DNA of 64,000 nucleotides from assembly GCF_963675165.1 (NCBI RefSeq), contig NC_087379.1, forward strand, positions 5,924,839 to 5,988,838, written 5' to 3'. Within the stretch, counting starts at the first letter, position 1; the number at the start of each line of letters is the position of its first letter. The notes under the pieces are model-generated. The model saw only the letters and a list, made by a program, of their open reading frames with translations. It made no database searches and was not told the origin of the DNA. Positions 23,093 through 32,769 of the stretch are shown piece after piece. Position numbers and translations under genes: made by a program. This DNA is from Halichondria panicea (lineage: Eukaryota; Porifera; Demospongiae; Suberitida; Halichondriidae).

Positions 23093-24001
23093 ATTATATT
23101 ATGATTATACAGCTAGTGTACGTATAGTGAATTATGGGAGGTGCATATAATATCATAGCTTGCTTGTGTTAATTGGCTTGTGAAACACACATTGTTTATA
23201 GCCAAGTTTGTAGGTAAACATCAGTTGCCTAAAGTATGTTCGTGTACTCTGACAGTAGATGATGCTGTTTGGCCTGGCTTTTAGTTGTACTTAGCAATGT
23301 AAATTAGTCCACTAGTAGTTGCCTGGCAATATGGTGACAACCATACAGCTAGTGGAGTTCTCACAGTCGCTGTATTGTACCCTCTGTGACATCAGATGCT
23401 GATAAAGATTGTATAGGTGTTGATAGGGTGAAGACATTTTGTGCATGCCATGGGAACCAGGGCTGTAAGTAGTAGTACCTGTTCTATGATGCACCCACTC
23501 TTCGAATAGGCCAATTAATCCTGTCTCAGTGAAGAAGATTACGTTAGCCCTAAGTTTGTTCCATACCGTGTATTTGTAGTTTTATGTAAATGTATGCATG
23601 ATTATATATCATACATGTATGTTTCTCTGTTGTCAAAAGACTGTTAGCTAGATATTCACTGAGACAACAGTATTGTCACGGTTGATGTGTTTCCTTCATG
23701 AATGATTAGATTGGTGTCACCTTCCCCTTTCCACACAGTTGACTGGTCTTGGGTACGTCATCCGCGAGTCTTAAAGACCCACATTCCTTATTATATAAAG
23801 TTCATCAAACGAAGTGATACTCATAGCAACTCCAGGCATCCCTCCTGAAGATTCTGAAGCTGAAACTATGTGGTTGATTTAAGCTAATAGCTATAACGCA
23901 CGAATCAGAACTCTTGGCAGGTAAAACAGCTTTGGCAGGTAACACGCAGTTGAACTTTGACCTAAGGTGTGGGAGTCTAAAACACTTCCTTTGAGTCGCA
24001 G

Positions 24002-25735
24002 ATGTCGTACTTCCTCTGGTGTAGGGCTGATGTGGATCTGTGTATTGAGGACTTGAACAGGATTGCTGATCGTGTGTCTCTGCTAGGCAACTTCAAGCCT
24101 CATGGAAAGGTTTCCATACATATACTGAGCACATTCCTGTACCCTCACCACATACCCATGTACACACCATGGTCAAGACAACCACATACCCTTGTACACA
24201 CATGATAACCACATACCTATGTACCCACAGTACCACATGGCAGACCTGCACACTGCTGGAGGCCTCCCTATACTCATGAAGGAGCTACTAGATGCAGAGC
24301 TCTTACATGGTGACTGTCTCACAGTGACCGGAAAGACTGTGGCAGAGAATTTAGCATCTGTCTCCAAAGCATCTGATCTGACACAGGACGTTGTGTACCC
24401 CATCTCTAAACCCCTCTCCCCTCCCTTGCACCACATTACCATAATCAAGGTGAGATGGATAAGAGCTATGTGTATTCTCACCTATGCCAGGGCGGATACA
24501 GGAATATTGAAAGGGGAGTGGGGCTAATCACCAGCTAAAAAAAGTCAACTGTTTTTCGAGTGTAGCAATTTCAGTAAAAAAATGTCGACCACCTTTTTGG
24601 TTGGGTACTGTATGGTAGCAGTGTTGCTGCATGCACATTAGGACCTGCACTGATTCAGATCAGCTTGCTCTTCAGCTTCAACAGTCTACAACTAAATGCA
24701 ATAATTGATTGCTGACGCCTAGCACGTGACTGATTGCTGAAAGTCCGCTGCTAGCTACAGTCCGTCTAGCTGAGGGGGGGGGGGGGGGGCTATGCAATCA
24801 TTATAAGTAGTCATTTTGTTTTGTGAATCATTCATGTTCGTTTTATTTGAACGGCTATACACAATGTTTACATAAAATAATAATTATCCTCTCATCCTTG
24901 CATCCCAGGGTAGACTGGCAACAGACAGTGCCGTGCTGAAGCTGAGTGGGAAAGTGTTTGACAAGCCGTTCAAAGGCCCAGTGAGTCTACACACCATGCA
25001 TGGACACAATGCCTCCTTTATTGAGTGTGTCTGCTTGTTCTACTTATTTCGATGAGGAGGGGCCAGCCTATGATGCCATTATGGGCGGCCAGGTTAAACC
25101 AGGACAAGTGCTCGTGATACGATATGAAGGTCCCAAGGGAAGGTGAGCAAGTGTATTCAAATATTTATTAAGTTGCATTTAAATTCCCTGAAATTCATGA
25201 AATTGGTTATTTGCTGCATCTGTCACTATAGCTACAGTTTCATCACTTTCAGTTTCAGTTTACTATACAGTATATATACTTGAATACTTTCCCCCCCTCT
25301 CCTCCATGTAGTCCTGGCATGCCTGAGATGTTGGGTCCAGGCTCTGCACTGGTTGGTGCCGGCCTGGGTAAGACCGTTCCCTTGATAACTGATGGACGCT
25401 TCAGTGGAGCATCTCACGGGATCATGATAGGTCATGTGACACCTGAGGCATTCGTGGGCGGGCCTATAGCACTGGTGGAGAACGGAGATATGATAAGCAT
25501 TGATGCTGTCAACAGGAGAGTAGATCTGGTGAGTGTACAAATCATTATGAGCACTGTACATATGATGGATGCATACATACTCCCCCGCACACCCACGCAG
25601 GAGGTCAGTAAGGAGGTGTTGACGGCTCGGAAAGCTTGCTGGAAGATTCCCCAAGAGTGTCAGAAAGTGAAAGGTCTACTGGCGAAGTATCGACGCTCTG
25701 TGTCCAGTGCACATACAGGAGCTGTGACCAGCTGA
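24002..25735 (+). pseudogene. ilvD: Dihydroxy-acid dehydratase C-terminal fragment, copy 4
   Basis: An in-frame ATG (24002) leads into exons 24025-24109, 24231-24449, 24909-24980, 25312-25528 and 25601-25735. All are open and correctly phased. The fourth exon of sister copies (starting GCGATTGT after CCCAG) has lost its acceptor and first codons: CTTGTTCTACTTATTTC replaces it. A cryptic AG at 25055-25056 would start an exon at 25057 in frame ([11 protein letters not shown]), ending 25142, so a C-terminal protein of DHAD could still be spliced from this copy. The active-site loop is the ancestral [10 protein letters not shown]. It lacks the N-terminal half and cannot be a working DHAD. Confidence 0.8.
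24488..24789. mobile_element. 302-bp insertion starting CAGGGCGGATACAGG, 6-bp target duplication
   Basis: CTATGC at 24482-24487 is repeated at 24790-24795, and copies 1-3 and 5 show the uninterrupted CACCTATGCAATCATT. The insertion begins CAGGGCGGATACAGGAATAT, reminiscent of CAGGGGCGGAT ends of non-autonomous DNA transposons, and ends in a 16-base G run. It encodes nothing recognisable. It lies in a DHAD copy 4 intron. Confidence 0.75.
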
Positions 25736-26286
25736 ACCAACTGAACATTGTAGTAGAGGCCAAAGTTTTAGTTTTGTCCTGTAGAGCAAAGATTTAATTA
25801 ATGTATATACACTCTTATTATGCATGCTTGTATAAACCGTGTTTTGCAGCTATACATAATTATCATTGTGCACTAGTGTGGCCTAATGATGTGGAGTCTA
25901 ATGTAGAACGTTTCGTTATCAAATGTGCGAATGATTTATTGGAATGTCTTCAGCACATGTTTCTTTCAAACTCTTCACTCGTTGAGCTACAATGTAGGTG
26001 TACATGTGTTTACCTTGTGTTTGTGGTTGTTTCTTCAGAACTTTTCTTATGGAATGTTACTGTGAATATTGTTACCAATAATTATGACGTAGGTCACCCC
26101 ATTTTTCTTCAAGCTCAAAAGGAATTGTGAGTTCCTAGATCCTATATTTATAATAGGTACAGGTATCCCTGTGCATCACCTGTACTCTTCTTTGAATATC
26201 TATGTGTTATTTTGGCATAATTTATAACATTCAACAATATTGTGTGTCCTCACAGAAAAACAAACCTTACGATAATTCCCAAAGCC

Positions 26287-28506
26287 ATGGCTGAGAGAGT
26301 GACTACGAAAGAAGCTCTCAAGAAACTTGATGCTCAACTCGAATGCTCCCTTTGTCTCGACACTTTTAAGCAACCGAAACTCTTGCCTTGTTTTCATGTG
26401 TTTTGCAAGTCCCCGTGTCTGGAGAAACTAGTGACCAAGGATGGACGCTCCCTCACTTGTCCCACCTGTCGACACATTGTCCCGCTGTCAGAGAGAGGAG
26501 TGGCTGGACTGCAATCAGACTTCCACATCGACCACTTGTTTGAGATACAAGATGCTTTCAACAAGGCCGAAGACGACAATGATACGAACTGTGGAAGCTG
26601 TGACGATGGTAGAGCCACTGGGTACTGTAACGACTGTGGGGACTTTTTGTGTGACAAATGTCAAGCTGCTCATAAGATAGTGAAATATCTACGGAATCAT
26701 AAACTAATTTCACTGGATGAACTCAAAGCTCAAGTGACTAGCCTGGTTCCCCCAAAGAAGGCCGTCCCCCATTGCCCCAAACACTTGGGGAATGACCTCA
26801 AAATATATTGCGATACCTGCTCCACTCTTATTTGCATGGACTGCACCATTCATATCCACAAAGACCACAACTACGACCTGGTGGCTGATGTGCTGACCAA
26901 GCACAAGGAAGAACTTGTCTCCAGTCTCAAACCAGTCAAAGAGAAGCTGGACAGTGTACAACGAGCTCTGAAGGACTTTGACACAAGAGCCAAGGCAATC
27001 CACGATCAGAGGGCCGCGATTAAAGCCAACATCCACAATGAGATTGACGAACAACATCGACTGTTGGACCAACGAAGGACAGAGCTTGTGGGAGAGCTAG
27101 AGATGCTGACTCAGCAAAAGCTTAAGGATCTGGCGGCACAAAGGGACCAAGTGGAGATCACTCAGGTGAAACTGACCAGCTGTCTGGAGTACGCTGAGGG
27201 GGGTCTCAAAACAGGCACAGACGGTGAAGTACTCGAAATGAAATCTTTCGTTATTAAGAGAGTCGAACATTTTTCTACTGAATTTGAATCAAATGCTATT
27301 CAACCAGAGACAAAAGCTGACATGGAACTGATCACTGAAGGAAAAGAATCTCTCCAACATGCTTGTCGAAATTTTCTACAGATTGATCACAGTGGTTCAT
27401 TCAGCTTAGAGAACAGCCACACGACAGGAAATGGTCTGAAAGGTGCTACAACTGGAGAAACAAAAACTGTGTCCTTTCAAGCAATGACCAAGAACAACAA
27501 GAATTCCAACGGTAAACTTGACCTCAAAGCTGAACTTGTGCATATCGAAAGCAAAGATAAAAGTAAATGTGAAGTGGTGATTGTTTGAAAACATGGCCAA
27601 CACAAGATCAACTATCGTCCTATGAAACGAGGAAAGCATGAACTACACATCACTGTCAATGGGGACGCAGTACGAGGCAGTCCATTCCCAATAGCTGTAG
27701 CCCCATCACCACAGAGCTTCATCAAGCCTTCCCGAGTTGTACGAGGTGTGAACAGCCCACGAGACACTGTCTTCAACAGTAAGGGACAGTTGATTGTTGT
27801 TGAAGGAGCTACTGTCTCTGTATTGACACCAGAGGGTGAAAAGATACGAACGTTTGGTCAGCTGAATGATGGTATTGGAGTGACTGTGGACAAAGACAAC
27901 AACATGTATGTGATGGAGTATGGCAATCATCGTGTGAATAAGTTCTCATCTGACGGAGAGTTTGTGGCAGCTGTTGGTAGTCTAGGCAATGGTAACCTTC
28001 AGTTTACTAACCCTGTTGGTATATGTTATAACAGAAGAGACAACAACCTGTATGTGGTTGATCAGAGTAAGCACAGAATAAAAGTGCTCTCTACTGAACT
28101 GAAGTTTGTACGGTGTTTCGGTACACGTGGCAATGGGAACGGACAATTACAAAGCCCATTTCATGCATCATTTGATAGCGCTAACAACCTCTATGTGACT
28201 GATCATCTTAACAATCGAGTACAAGTCTTCACTGCTGAAGGTCAATTCCTGAGAACCTTCTCACAAAAAGCCGACGGTCAGAAGCTAAGTCGTCCCTGGG
28301 CCATAGCCATCGACAGCAGTGACACAGTGTACGTCAGTGAGAATGGACCGCATCATGTGAGTGTGTTCACATCTCAGGGAGCCTACATCACCACGTTTGG
28401 TGGGACGGAAAAGGGACAGTTTAATAGCATTTACGGACTCTCTATTGATCGCAATGACTCTGTTGTTGTATCCGATCAAGGCAACGGGCGACTGCAGATA
28501 TTCTAA
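26287..28506 (+). pseudogene. TRIM-NHL copy 4, premature TGA after the filamin start
   Basis: The ATG at 26287 opens 433 codons covering RING, B-boxes, coiled coil and the first part of the filamin repeat. TGA at 27586-27588 stands where the other copies have CGA (VVIVR, then KHGQ). The frame then continues open, without any shift, to TAA at 28504-28506 through the whole NHL domain. The lesion is a single C-to-T change at a CpG. It may be a young pseudogene, a natural truncation giving a RING/B-box/coiled-coil protein without propeller, or a readthrough candidate. B-box 1 is the DDGRATGYC type of copy 2. Propeller loops differ again (NDGIGV, DQSKHRI, DHLNNRV), and there is a three-residue net contraction near GGTEKGQF. 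Confidence 0.88.
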
Positions 28507-28638
28507 CGAAATAAGTAGAAAAGTGGACAAAGTAGTATGTAGCTCTGTGTAGAAATAGTTGGTAGCGTTATTAGAATGTGAAATGAAACTATTATCTGTT
28601 GTGTTGATGCAATTATAGTGGTAGGTAAAGATCATCAT

Positions 28639-28644
28639 AATAAA
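28639..28644 (+). terminator. AATAAA poly(A) signal before MED18 copy 4
   Basis: Same arrangement as in the other units, 15 nt before the MED18 ATG at 28659. Confidence 0.5.
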
Positions 28645-28658
28645 AAGTAACATCCAGC

Positions 28659-29156
28659 ATGGCCATTCAGCAACCAAAGCCTCCTCCAAATCAGCAGCTG
28701 TATGAGTTTCTACTGTTTGGCAGTGTGTCTGACAGTGAACTGCCCTCTTTACTGCACCGACTGAGAGGACTGGCTGACTTTGCAACCTGTGGAGGCATAG
28801 CATTCATTGACAAGGAGCAAACTTATAAAATTGGTCCGTGGCGTGTTAATAGTTTGTCCTGTACAGTATGTGATATATGCCACTGGTTATTTAATACAGA
28901 AATAGGCAACACTCGTTCTGTCGTTAGAGTTCGACAGTCGCTAGACAATGCCAAGGCCCCCTTGTGAGTTACACACCCCCCACACGTGTACCCCCACCCC
29001 ATACCATATACATGTTACTACCTTGTTCCCCAGGCAACTCATATACACTGGGCAGCTGGACCTGGGTGATGCTAACAGGCCGGCTGGAGTGAGGAGTTGT
29101 GTACACACTGCATGCAGTAACAACGCCGCAGAATGCCTCAAGGAAATGGGATGCTT
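28659..29156 (+). pseudogene. MED18: MED18 copy 4, truncated after exon 2
   Basis: Exon 1 (28659-28963) is open and almost identical to copy 2. Exon 2 (29034-29156) is open but ends MGCL instead of MGFM. Exons 3 and 4 are not found: after about 29160 the sequence matches the junction segment seen behind copy 1 and then DHAD remnants. The gene is truncated at the same place as copy 1, so the two copies share one ancestral break. Copy 1 has decayed further. Confidence 0.85.
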
Positions 29157-29315
29157 GTAAGTACTTTAATACTAAAAATGGCCCCAGGGAACCTAGGTGC
29201 CCAGAAATATCATACCTCAATCTCACTGTCACACATTTGCGTATTGTATAGCCAGAATCCTGTGAAGATGTTGTGTTTTTGTGTGCCAAACCATTATTTA
29301 TAGAGATTGTAGTGT

Positions 29316-29699
29316 TACCGTATATTTTCTAGGACAGCAAAAAATAATTATATTGGAAATTGTCTGTGTATAGTTGGAACAGATTTTTATAGAGCATGCG
29401 AAGTGTCCGGAATAATTAGAACAAGCAAGCAGCTGCGTGCGAGCTAGCTAAGTTTAATAGAACAGTGTGCGACTGAATAGTTGCAATAGCCATCTAAAAC
29501 TAGCTACACAAAGCTATATAACTGCAGCACTCTAAGTCTTACTCTGCCGTTTATGAATGTAACTCAACTTTTCAATGTGTTGTCCGAACAAATGTAATAT
29601 TAAAGCACTGGAGTGTCCGTTGTATTAGAACAACGAAAATTGCTCAAAAGAGTGTCCGGGGTAATTAAAAGTGTCCGATAAATTAGAAGATATACGGTA
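29316..29699. mobile_element. MITE-like element with TACCGTATATTTTCTA inverted ends
   Basis: TACCGTATATTTTCTA at the left is mirrored by TAGAAGATATACGGTA at the right. TA is duplicated. The empty site is visible after copy 1 (AGTGTTATGTAAGTGTACG near 7890), where the surrounding sequence is continuous. The interior repeats AGTGTCCG several times. There is no coding content. Its TACCGTAT end is shared with the element at 2796. Confidence 0.8.
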
Positions 29700-29939
29700 T
29701 ATAAGTGTACGAAGTGGAGCAAAAAGTGGAGGGGGACCAAGTGGAGCACATGATGTACCAACGGTACCCAGTGGAGCAGCAAGTAGAGGACCAATCTGAG
29801 CCACTGAAGATCCCAAGCAAAAAAGACATGGACATTTCCTGATTTCACACAGAGGGGGATCCCAGGCCCCCCCCCTCTGTATGAAACCCTGGTTGACATT
29901 TTCTTGCGATGTACACTCACAATCCTCACGCTTCTGAGG

Positions 29940-32217
29940 AGCCACTTCGTTGTCACTGGTGACAACGTACCGTCCCCAGAGCTTCGGAGAGTAAGACACA
30001 CACCAGGGAGATCATGACCAAGAATGTTATTAGGTGTCACCTACATTTAGAATCTTAATAGTCGATTTTCTGCATGCAGGTGTTGGTGCTTGCAGTGGGT
30101 GGCTCTACCAATAGTGTGCTGCATCTGCTAGCTCTAGCAAATGAATGAGTTGGAGGATATCTAGTCACTGGGTTAGGGTTAGGTACCACAACAATTGTAA
30201 CTGATCTCGAAGTGGTCGCATGTGCAGATGGTTGCTTAGCCCCTAATTCAGTTTGACCCTAATACAAAATGTACTGAGTGTGTGCTGAACATTATGATTA
30301 TGTGTAGTGCTGATGTGGATTTGTGCATTGAGGACTTCAACAGGATTGCTGATCGTGTGCCTCGATCTGCTAGGAAATTTCAAGCCTCATAGAAAGGTTG
30401 TACAGTAGAACCTCCATAAAACGGACACCATTGGGGAACAGCCTTTTGGCCGTTATAGAGAGGTGGTCTTCCTCGATTGCCATCTATGTATGCTCTCTGA
30501 GTCATTTTTTGCTGCAAATGAATCTTGGAGCTTTGCTAACTGCTTCTTTAGCTCATAAAAGCTTTGAAAAGGCTGTAGGGACAAGCTACAGCTAGGTTTT
30601 TACCATTGTGCAATAATGCTATCTCAGCAACAACTTTCTGCTAATTCTGGGTGTGGCTGTCCGTTCTGAGAGGTTATTTGCTAAAGCTGATTGGGGACTA
30701 GAAATCTGCTCGTTATACAGAGTAGAGAGGTAGCCATTCCTGAGAGGTTGCTTACATTGTAGTTTCAATCTGGACCTAAGCTCTTGGCCGTTATATAGGC
30801 TAAGTGTGTGGTTGCTTTTGGAGGTGGTCATTAATGAAGGTTCCACTGTATTATATATACCGAGCACCCTCACCACATACCCTTGTACACACTGTGGTCA
30901 AGACAACCACATACCCTTGTACACACCGTGGTCAAGACAACCACATACCCTTGTGCACACATGATAATCACATACCTCTGTACCCACAGTACCACATGGC
31001 AGACCTGCACACTGCTGGAGGCCTCCCTATACTCATGAAGGAGCTACTAGACGTAGGGCTCTTACATGGTGACTGTCTCACATTGACCGGAAAGACTGTG
31101 GCAGAGAATTTAGCATCTGTCTCCAAAGCATCTGATCTGACACAGGACGTTGTGTACCCTATCTCTAAACCCCTCTCCCCTCCCGAGCACCACATTACCA
31201 TTATCAAGGTGAGATGGATAAGCTGTGTGTATTCTCACCTATGCAATCATTGTGAGTAAGTTATTTTGTTTTGTGAATCCTGCATGTGCGTTTTATTGTT
31301 TTAACAGCTATACACAATGTTTACATTTAGACGTGATAATTATCAAAATAATAGTTATCCTCTCATGATTGCATCCCATCCCAGGGGTAGCCTGGCAACA
31401 GACAGTGCCGTGCTGAAGCTGAGTGGGAAAGTGTTTGACAAGCCGTTCAAAGGCCCAGTGAGTCTACACACCATGCATGGACACAATGCCTCCTTTATTG
31501 AGTGTGTCTGCTTGTTCTACTTATTTCGATGGGGAGGGGCCAGTCTATGATGCCATTATGGGGGGCCAGGTTAAACCAGGACAAGTGCTCGTGATACGAT
31601 ATGAAGGTCCCAAGGGAAGGTGAGCAAGTGTATTCAAATATTTATTAAGTTGCATTTAAATTCATGAAATTGGTTATTTGCTGCATCTGTCACTATAGCT
31701 ACAGTTTCATCACTTTCAGTTTCAGTTTACTATACAGTATATATACTTGAATACTTTCCCCATACATGATACACACCCCTCTCCTCCGTGTAGTCCTGGC
31801 ATGCCTGAGATGTTGAGTCCAGGCTCTGCACTGGTTGGTGCCGGCCTGGGTAAGACCGTTCCCTTGATAACTGATGGACGCTTCAGTGGAGCATCTCACG
31901 GGATCATGATAGGTCATGTGACACCTGAGGCATTCGTGGGCGGGCCTATAGCACTGGTGGAGAACAGAGATATGATAAGCATTGATGCTGTCAACAGGAG
32001 AGTAGATCTGGTGAGTGTACAAATCATTATGAGCACTGTACATGTGATGGATGCATACATACTCCCCCGCACACCCACGCAGGAGGTCAGTAAGGAGGTG
32101 TTGACGGCTCGGAAAGCTTGCTGGAAGATTCCCCAAGAGCGTCAGAAAGTGAAGGGTCTACTGGCGAAGTATCGACGCTCTGTGTCCAGTGCACATACAG
32201 GAGCTGTGACCTGCTAA
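29940..32217 (+). pseudogene. ilvD: Dihydroxy-acid dehydratase fragment, copy 5 (broken several times)
   Basis: Remnants include a shortened exon near 29951-30027 (REIMTKN), 30080-30146 (VLAVGGSTNSVLHLLALANE, with its first 19 nt lost), 30308-30395 ([18 protein letters not shown], then a 4-nt gain and a stop), 30990-31208, 31385-31457 (one extra G at the acceptor), about 31537-31619 (acceptor lost as in copy 4), 31794-32010 ([15 protein letters not shown] for ENGDM) and 32083-32217. A 446-bp element lies behind the third exon. The multiple independent lesions make this a pseudogene. It and copy 2 are the only copies that keep the GGSTN block. Confidence 0.85.
30403..30848. mobile_element. 446-bp MITE with CAGTAGAACCTCCATAA ends and TA duplication
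   Basis: CAGTAGAACCTCCATAA at the left is mirrored by TTAATGAAGGTTCCACTG at the right, each flanked by TA. CAGT(A/G)GAACCT ends with TA duplication are typical of non-autonomous Tc1/mariner-pogo relatives. Internal segments repeat the (G)GCCGTTATA and GAGAGGT words. No transposase is present. Other units have no insertion here. Confidence 0.8.
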
Positions 32218-32769
32218 ACCAACTGAACATTGTAGTAGAGGCCAAAGTTTTAGTTTTGTCCTGTAGAGCAAAGATTTAATTACATTAATTATACACTCTT
32301 ATTATGCATGCTTGTATAAACCGTGTTTTGCAGCTATACATAATTATCATTGTGCACTAGTTGTGGCCTAATGATGTGGAGTCTAATGTACAATGTTTCG
32401 TTATCAAATGTGCGAATGATTTATTGGAATGTCTTCAGCACATGTTTCTTTCAAACTCTTCACTCGTTGAGCTACAATGTAGGTGTACATGTGTTTACCT
32501 TGTGTTTGTGGTTGTTTCTTCAGAACTTTTCTTATGGAATGTTGCTGTGAATATTGTTACCAATAATTATGACGTACGTCACCCCATTTTTCTTCAAGCT
32601 CAAAAGGAATTGTGAGTTCCTAGATCCTATATTTATAATAGGTACAGGTATCCCTGTGCATCACCTGTACTCTTCTTTGAATATCTATGTGTTATTTTGG
32701 CATATAATATTCAACAATGTTGTGTGTCGACCCCACAGAAAAACAAACCTTACGATAATTCCCAAAGCC

